From: Edaphobacter aggregans DSM 19364
GTDB lineage: Bacteria > Acidobacteriota > Terriglobia > Terriglobales > Acidobacteriaceae
Assembly (NCBI RefSeq): GCF_000745965.1
Contig: NZ_JQKI01000033.1
Location: forward strand, 1 to 64,000
DNA: 64,000 nt
Direction: 5' to 3'
Shown: positions 59,437-64,000 of the stretch, one piece after another
Numbering within the stretch: position 1 is the first letter of the stretch
Layout of the letters: the number at the start of each line of letters is the position of its first letter
The notes under the pieces: generated by a model
What the model was told of the DNA's origin: nothing
Databases searched by the model: none
Seen by the model: the letters and a program-made list of their open reading frames with translations, nothing else
Position numbers and translations under genes: made by a program

Positions 59437-59913
59437 CGGCCTTAAGATCACGTTCTGCTGATGTTGATTTGTCTGTTCGCCTCAGCCACCACACTCTTTT
59501 CTTTGTGCCCTCGCATTGAATTGGACGGAGCAAGGGAAATCATCCCGCACGCAAATCTTTTTTTGTAACCCGCAATCACTCTTAAGCGTCGGATGATCGG
59601 TTGGGATCCTCACTAGCCAGATCGCAGGCTGGGAAACGACTCAGCGGGAACGAATTTGAAACGTGCGGAGGGGGCGACTGCCCGACTAGTGTGACCGGAC
59701 GGTCTTTGGAAAATAATCAAGATTTTTGGGAAGAATTGGCGAAACGGCGAAACAATACCTTTTGCAATAGATGGAGGGCGAGGCGATTGTTCGCTCCTGA
59801 AGAGGAGAATACTAAATGGTTTTAGGGTAAATGGCGATTGAACGTCACCATCGCGAACGTTAGAGCAACTTGGTCAGTTGCAGCGTAAGGTTTCAGACGA
59901 GGAGATAAAGAGT
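59437..59913. other. Spacer without recognisable genes
   Basis: About 480 bases. Open frames are short and unrecognised. An AT-rich stretch at 59700-59770 may hold the promoter of the next gene. Confidence 0.4.
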
Positions 59914-60288
59914 ATGCACGCCAAACTGCCTGAAGAGGTCGATTCACTGTTTTTTGAAGCGATGAATCAAGGGGACATTGACGCAGCTGTTGCTTTCCAC
60001 GAGCCTACCGCCCGATGGCTTCAGCAATCCGGCAAAATAATCAGCGGGCTGCCGGACATCCGTACTGAGCTGCTCGGATTCTTGGCCCTAAAACCCAAGT
60101 TCACTGCAGAAATAACGGCACTCGCGAGTGGAGATGAGAACGTCGCGTTGACGCGGTCGACATGGAGCCTCATGGGCACAGATGCCAATGGGCAGCCTGT
60201 AACAATGGGAGCTAAGAGCACCGAGGTCGTGCGTCGTCAATCGGATGGAACGTGGCTTTTCGCAATCATCGCGCCAGGCGCCGATTGA
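59914..60288 (+). CDS. SnoaL/NTF2-like protein (DUF4440 type)
   Basis: About 124 residues from the ATG at 59914, with GAGGAG upstream. A cone-shaped NTF2 fold: DSLFFEAMNQGDIDAAVAFH, then SGLPDIRTELLGFLAL, ENVALTRSTWSL and the closing GTWLFAIIAPGAD. Cytoplasmic, with no signal peptide. Members often act as small isomerases or stress proteins; the exact role is unknown. Confidence 0.8.
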   Translation: MHAKLPEEVDSLFFEAMNQGDIDAAVAFHEPTARWLQQSGKIISGLPDIRTELLGFLALKPKFTAEITALASGDENVALTRSTWSLMGTDANGQPVTMGAKSTEVVRRQSDGTWLFAIIAPGAD

Positions 60289-60320
60289 CTTCGATTCGGT
60301 AGTTTAGACAGCAATAGAAT

Positions 60321-60776
60321 CTGCTCCTGCGCGTTCGGGCAACAGGCACGAAGATTGTATCCTCGGCCACCTCTGTAGACGAGGCCCGATGGCTTGAGGA
60401 TGAAGGATGCGACGCAATTGTCGCCCAGGGTTATAAGGCCGGTGGGCATAGGGGCATGTTTCTCACGCAGGATGTTTCTACACAGGTCGGTACGATGGCG
60501 CTGGTGCCGCAGGTAGTTGACGCGGTAAAGAGCGCCGGCAGATAGCGGAAACTCTGGGGCGGCATCGGACATGGGGCCCATGGGGCCGACCTCTCGCATA
60601 AGGCGATTCACGATCCCTCGTGCTGGTCGGCCCGTGAATACGTTGGTGATTGCGGTCTCATTGTCCTTCGCATCTTTTAATGCTTGACGATAGATCGGGC
60701 TGATCTGAGCCTCAGGACAAAGCAAGTAGGCCGTACCGATCTGTACCGCCGAGGCACCAAGAGCAAAGGTGAAGGT
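60321..60776. pseudogene. Nitronate monooxygenase broken by internal inversion
   Basis: On the plus strand 60321-60545 encodes the middle of a nitronate monooxygenase (KIVSSATSVDEARWLEDEG, QGYKAGGHRGMFLT, GTMALVPQVVDAVK). On the minus strand 60776 to about 60525 encodes the following part (FALGASAVQIGTAYLLCPEA, FTGRPARGIVNRLMRE). In a working gene these two parts are consecutive on one strand. The FMN barrel N-terminus is missing. The breakpoint is about 60525-60545. Confidence 0.7.
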
Positions 60777-60836
60777 GGAGCTGCGGCTATAGACGTCGGA
60801 GACCTGCGCGTTGTGGCGGCGCCCGGTGCTGGTCAC

Positions 60837-61213
60837 ACTGCCAAAATCTCTAGTTTCGACTGATACAGAATTCCGGGGCGCCTCAACTGGTCTAACTTAG
60901 TAAGATCAACCGTGCGGATTTTGGGGGCAGGTCAGCGCACCCTAGGCTTTCAGGAAATCCTAACCGGATCAGGATGCAACTCTTCAAGCATTTCGGGTTC
61001 GCCCGCCTGACAAAGCCATCCCAGCCCTCCCATGAGCGAAATACTCTTGAATTTTGGAGACCTGATCCTCAAGAGAGGCGTCGCTATCCCGAAATGCCAC
61101 TTCGACCGGAGTATACGAAGGATCGAGCCGACTGAATGGGTGAGAGCAACAAGAATGCCTTTCGATCAATGCGCCGGCACCTGTTGACCCTTTCTGCCAC
61201 CCGACAGGAAGGA
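60837..61213. other. Spacer without recognisable genes
   Basis: About 380 bases between the nitronate monooxygenase remnant and the peptidase gene. Only short, unrecognised frames are seen. Confidence 0.4.
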
Positions 61214-63322
61214 TCATTCGAAGACCCCAAGTTGCGTCAGCATAAAGGCGTAGTTTCGGTCTCGTTTCCGTATCTGGTTGTAACGTCCGCTCGATCCGGC
61301 ATGGCCTCCGTGGAGATTGACGAAAAATACCAGAGGGTTTTTGTCTGTTTTCAAGGCTCTTAGTTTCGCCACATATTTGGATGGCTCCCAGTACCCTACC
61401 TGCGAATCGTCAAGCGAAGTCTCTACCAGCAGGGCGGGATAGTCCTTTGCAGCGACGTTATCGTAGGGAGAGTAGTTCAGCATGTATTCGAAGGCTTTCT
61501 TCTGGTTTGGATTGCCCCACTCTTCATACTCTCCAACTGTTAGCGGAATGGACGGGTCCAGCATCGTATTCATCACATCGACAAAGGGGACCTCGCACAA
61601 TACCACTTTGAATAGGTCTGGTCGCATGTTTGTTACCGCACCCATAAGGAGACCTCCAGCACTTGCGCCTTCGATGCCCACTTGGCCGCGCTTGCCATAA
61701 CCTCTTGTCAAGAGCCCTTCCGTAACGTCGATGAAGTCAGTGAAGGTATTGCGTTTGTTCATCAATTTTGCGCCGTCGTGCCATGTCTCCCCGAACTCGC
61801 CACCTCCGCGAACGTGCGCGACAGCAGCGATGACTCCGCGATCCAGAAGCGGCAAATCATTTACGGAAAAATCGTCGTCCACGTTAACGCCATAGGATCC
61901 GTAGCCATAGACGAAGAGTGGATTGCTGCCGCGCCGGAACTTGTCCTTGCGATATGCCGCCGTGACAGGAATCTGCGTACCGTCCTCTGCAGGGATCAAC
62001 ATGCGTTCTACCGCGTATTGCGACTTGTCATAGCCTGGTACTTCCTCTTGTTTCAATCGTTGCGATGTTCCTGCCGACAAGTCGTACTCGAAGATTGAAT
62101 CCGGCGTAATCGGAGACGAATAGGAGTAGCGAAAATTGTGGGTGTCGAATTCTTCGTTGAGACTCCCAGAGGCTCTATAGGCGGGTTCGGGGAATTCTAT
62201 AACCCGATGCGTGTGATCTTTAATCCCACTGATTTCCAGGATTTCGAGGCCGTTTACTCTCTCGGCGGTTACGTAGAAGTCCTTGAAAACGTCAATATCG
62301 TCGACGGGAATACCCTCTCTCGCCGCAATGAGCTCCTTCCAGTTCTGCTTGTCAGGTCTGGCCACGGGGACAGTCACCACACGAAAATTCCGGCTCGTGT
62401 CGTTCACGCGAATGTAGAAAGTGTCGTTTCCCTCGTCGACATAGTACTGAACTCCTTCTCTTCTTGGTTCGATGATCTTCCAGGCCGACTGGGGAAGATG
62501 TGACGGAAGAAATCGCACTTCGGAGGTCACATGGCTTGCGGAGAGCAATTCGATGTACTTGCCGTCGCGCGTGCGGTTGAGCCCTAGAGCGTAGCGTTCG
62601 TCCTCTTCCTGAAACACCAATGAATCTCCGAAGGAATTCGCTCCTACCAGGTGCCGGTAGACTTGATTGCTTCGCTTGGTTACAGCATCTTCCGTGGTGT
62701 AGAAGAGCGTTTTGTTATCTGCTGCCCAAGTCACATCATCGACGCGCACTGCGGTATCCCGCCGTAAGCGGCCCGTGCGCAGATCTTTGATGTGGAGTTG
62801 GTAGTTACGGTACCCAACATTGTCTGTGGTGTAGGCTAGTTGGTTGGAGTCGTCGCTCACCTCGAACGCACCGAGTGACAGAAACTTCTCACCTCTCGCC
62901 AACTGATTCACGTCGAGCAGCACCTCTTCCGGCGCATCCAAGGTGCCCTTCTTCCGACAGGCGATCGGGTACTGTTTGCCCTCTTCGGTTCGTCTGTAGT
63001 ACCAGTAGCCATTCTTGCGGTATGGGACCGACTTGTCGTCTTGTTTAACGTGGCTTATCGTCTCCCGGTAGAGCTTCTCTTCGAGCGGCTTCTGGGAAGA
63101 GGTGAGTTGCTCAGCATATGCGTTTTCCGCCGCGAGATAGGACAGTACCTCAGGATTCGTTTTCTCCCTCAACCAGCCGTAGTCATCGACGAGCACGTGG
63201 CCGTTTATCGGTCTCTCGATATGTATTTGTTTGGCGACCGGAGGTACAGGTGAGGAGACTGTCTGGGCAAACAGTGCCGTTGAGAGGGTGGCCAACGCAA
63301 TCAGAGCAAGTCGATCGATCAT
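61214..63322 (-). CDS. Secreted prolyl oligopeptidase (S9A)
   Basis: About 702 residues from the ATG at 63322. A signal peptide (about 1-19, ending LFAQ) is followed by the N-terminal propeller (about 80-430: YGWLREKTNPEVL) and the catalytic domain. This has the Ser in GIEGASAGGLLMG, Asp in ETSLDDSQVGYWEP and His in LHGGHAGSSGR. It has the length and motifs of prolyl oligopeptidase/protease II and looks intact. It cuts proline-containing or basic peptides in the periplasm. Confidence 0.92.
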   Translation of the reverse strand: MIDRLALIALATLSTALFAQTVSSPVPPVAKQIHIERPINGHVLVDDYGWLREKTNPEVLSYLAAENAYAEQLTSSQKPLEEKLYRETISHVKQDDKSVPYRKNGYWYYRRTEEGKQYPIACRKKGTLDAPEEVLLDVNQLARGEKFLSLGAFEVSDDSNQLAYTTDNVGYRNYQLHIKDLRTGRLRRDTAVRVDDVTWAADNKTLFYTTEDAVTKRSNQVYRHLVGANSFGDSLVFQEEDERYALGLNRTRDGKYIELLSASHVTSEVRFLPSHLPQSAWKIIEPRREGVQYYVDEGNDTFYIRVNDTSRNFRVVTVPVARPDKQNWKELIAAREGIPVDDIDVFKDFYVTAERVNGLEILEISGIKDHTHRVIEFPEPAYRASGSLNEEFDTHNFRYSYSSPITPDSIFEYDLSAGTSQRLKQEEVPGYDKSQYAVERMLIPAEDGTQIPVTAAYRKDKFRRGSNPLFVYGYGSYGVNVDDDFSVNDLPLLDRGVIAAVAHVRGGGEFGETWHDGAKLMNKRNTFTDFIDVTEGLLTRGYGKRGQVGIEGASAGGLLMGAVTNMRPDLFKVVLCEVPFVDVMNTMLDPSIPLTVGEYEEWGNPNQKKAFEYMLNYSPYDNVAAKDYPALLVETSLDDSQVGYWEPSKYVAKLRALKTDKNPLVFFVNLHGGHAGSSGRYNQIRKRDRNYAFMLTQLGVFE

Positions 63323-63409
63323 TTGTTTATCTGACTTGCTAAGGGCCTTCCAGGTTACATTTGGCAGACGGGTCAGAGACCAAATGATGGGAAGCGATGT
63401 CTTTTGCAC

Positions 63410-64000
63410 TTCTATCGCTGTATCGTAAACATAACCGCTGGCGACCTATGCGTCTGATAGACGGAGAAATTTCGTTGTGGCTGCGAGAAAGCTCGACGTG
63501 ACAGGTTTACTTGCCGCCGGCTGTATCGCTCGTTGCAGCAAGGCACAACTGGAACCGCGGCCCGCGCCCCGGGTAGCCAGCAGGCATCGCTCTGTGATCT
63601 GCCCAAGTAGGCTGCATTGATGCCGCGAACCCTTCCAGGAGGACAAGACCAATCGCAAACGAAGAATAGCTTTACCTGACATGAAGAAGGCGCACTGTTA
63701 GATCGGGTGAGCAAACCCATCCAGACGAACGGATTCTGCTCAAGGGTGCGGCCGGGAGGTCCAATACCTTTCTCCCCTTGATGCTCGACAAGGTCGCTAC
63801 CCTGATCAGTATGCCTTACCCTACCAAATCCACTCTCCCAACTTCGCAACGAAGCCCATCGTTCGTTACATCGGCTGGAATTCTACGAGCTGCCGCAGCG
63901 GCGCAACATGGTCACTAGCTTTTTCTCCGGTTGCGGCGACCAAACCGGCGAAGTCGCGACCTTCAACACAGAATGAAGCTGACACAACGCCATAGAGCAG
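63410..64000. other. Right-end region without a recognisable gene
   Basis: About 590 bases to the end of the window. Two overlapping minus-strand frames (63412-63849 and 63446-63682) have unusual composition and no recognisable domain. I regard them as chance frames. Confidence 0.35.

Noticed and set aside
63412-63849. 145-residue minus-strand frame at the right end
   Set aside because: No domain, odd composition and a competing overlapping frame.

Overview
The window looks like Acidobacteriota DNA (class Terriglobia, the Granulicella/Terriglobus/Edaphobacter type). This is inferred from protein style: secreted S9 peptidase, arylsulfotransferase lipoprotein, DoxX-ECF sigma cluster, and an ArdC-DUF6908-ParB block of the kind seen on acidobacterial plasmids and ICEs. 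No rRNA is present to confirm it. Most of the window is mobile DNA.

1-8.7 kb: the right end of an integrative element, here called element A. It holds five small overlapping membrane or glycine-rich genes, a ribbon-helix-helix relaxosome protein, a coupling-protein-like gene that stops before any ATPase domain, a MobF relaxase-helicase, an excisionase-like HTH protein and a tyrosine integrase. It ends at a 45-nt 3' half of a tRNA-Arg(CCT), read as attR. 9.0-10.4 kb: an IS110-family (IS1111-type) element with 15-bp inverted repeats and a frameshifted transposase.

10.6-30 kb: element B. A HipBA toxin-antitoxin pair and a second excisionase-like gene precede a LysR regulator bracketed by inverted copies of one ~45-bp site. 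Next comes a VirB/Trb type IV secretion operon (VirB2-B3-B4-B9-B10-lipoprotein-B5-B6-B8-SSB-B11), a structured oriT-like region, and a complete relaxosome module (RHH, VirD4/TraD, MobF). Elements A and B therefore carry two diverged copies of the same relaxosome module.

30-48.4 kb: cargo dominated by probable defence genes. There is a DUF4011-helicase-Vsr (Hhe-like) gene split in two, a decayed SRAP gene next to an ImuA-like remnant, a PHP-SMC ATPase (PplA-like) downstream of two unknown genes on the same strand, and DUF5677 convergent with an LA2681-type HEPN gene. ArdC, DUF6908 and a ParB-like protein close the block with a strong terminator. Copies of a ~70-nt repeat sit just upstream of three of the cargo genes.

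48.6-64 kb: a chromosomal-type region with much decay. It has a propeller-esterase chimera next to a truncated SDR, two alpha/beta hydrolases, a CGNR regulator, a GntR/HutC regulator sharing an operator with a DoxX gene 4.6 kb away, an arylsulfotransferase, an outer-membrane barrel, DoxX-ECF-anti-sigma, a nitronate monooxygenase broken by inversion, and a prolyl oligopeptidase. At 54 kb the minus strand carries what looks like a circularly permuted tmRNA gene: 3' end first, a 22-bp extended acceptor helix, then the 5' end. This is the most unexpected feature in the window.
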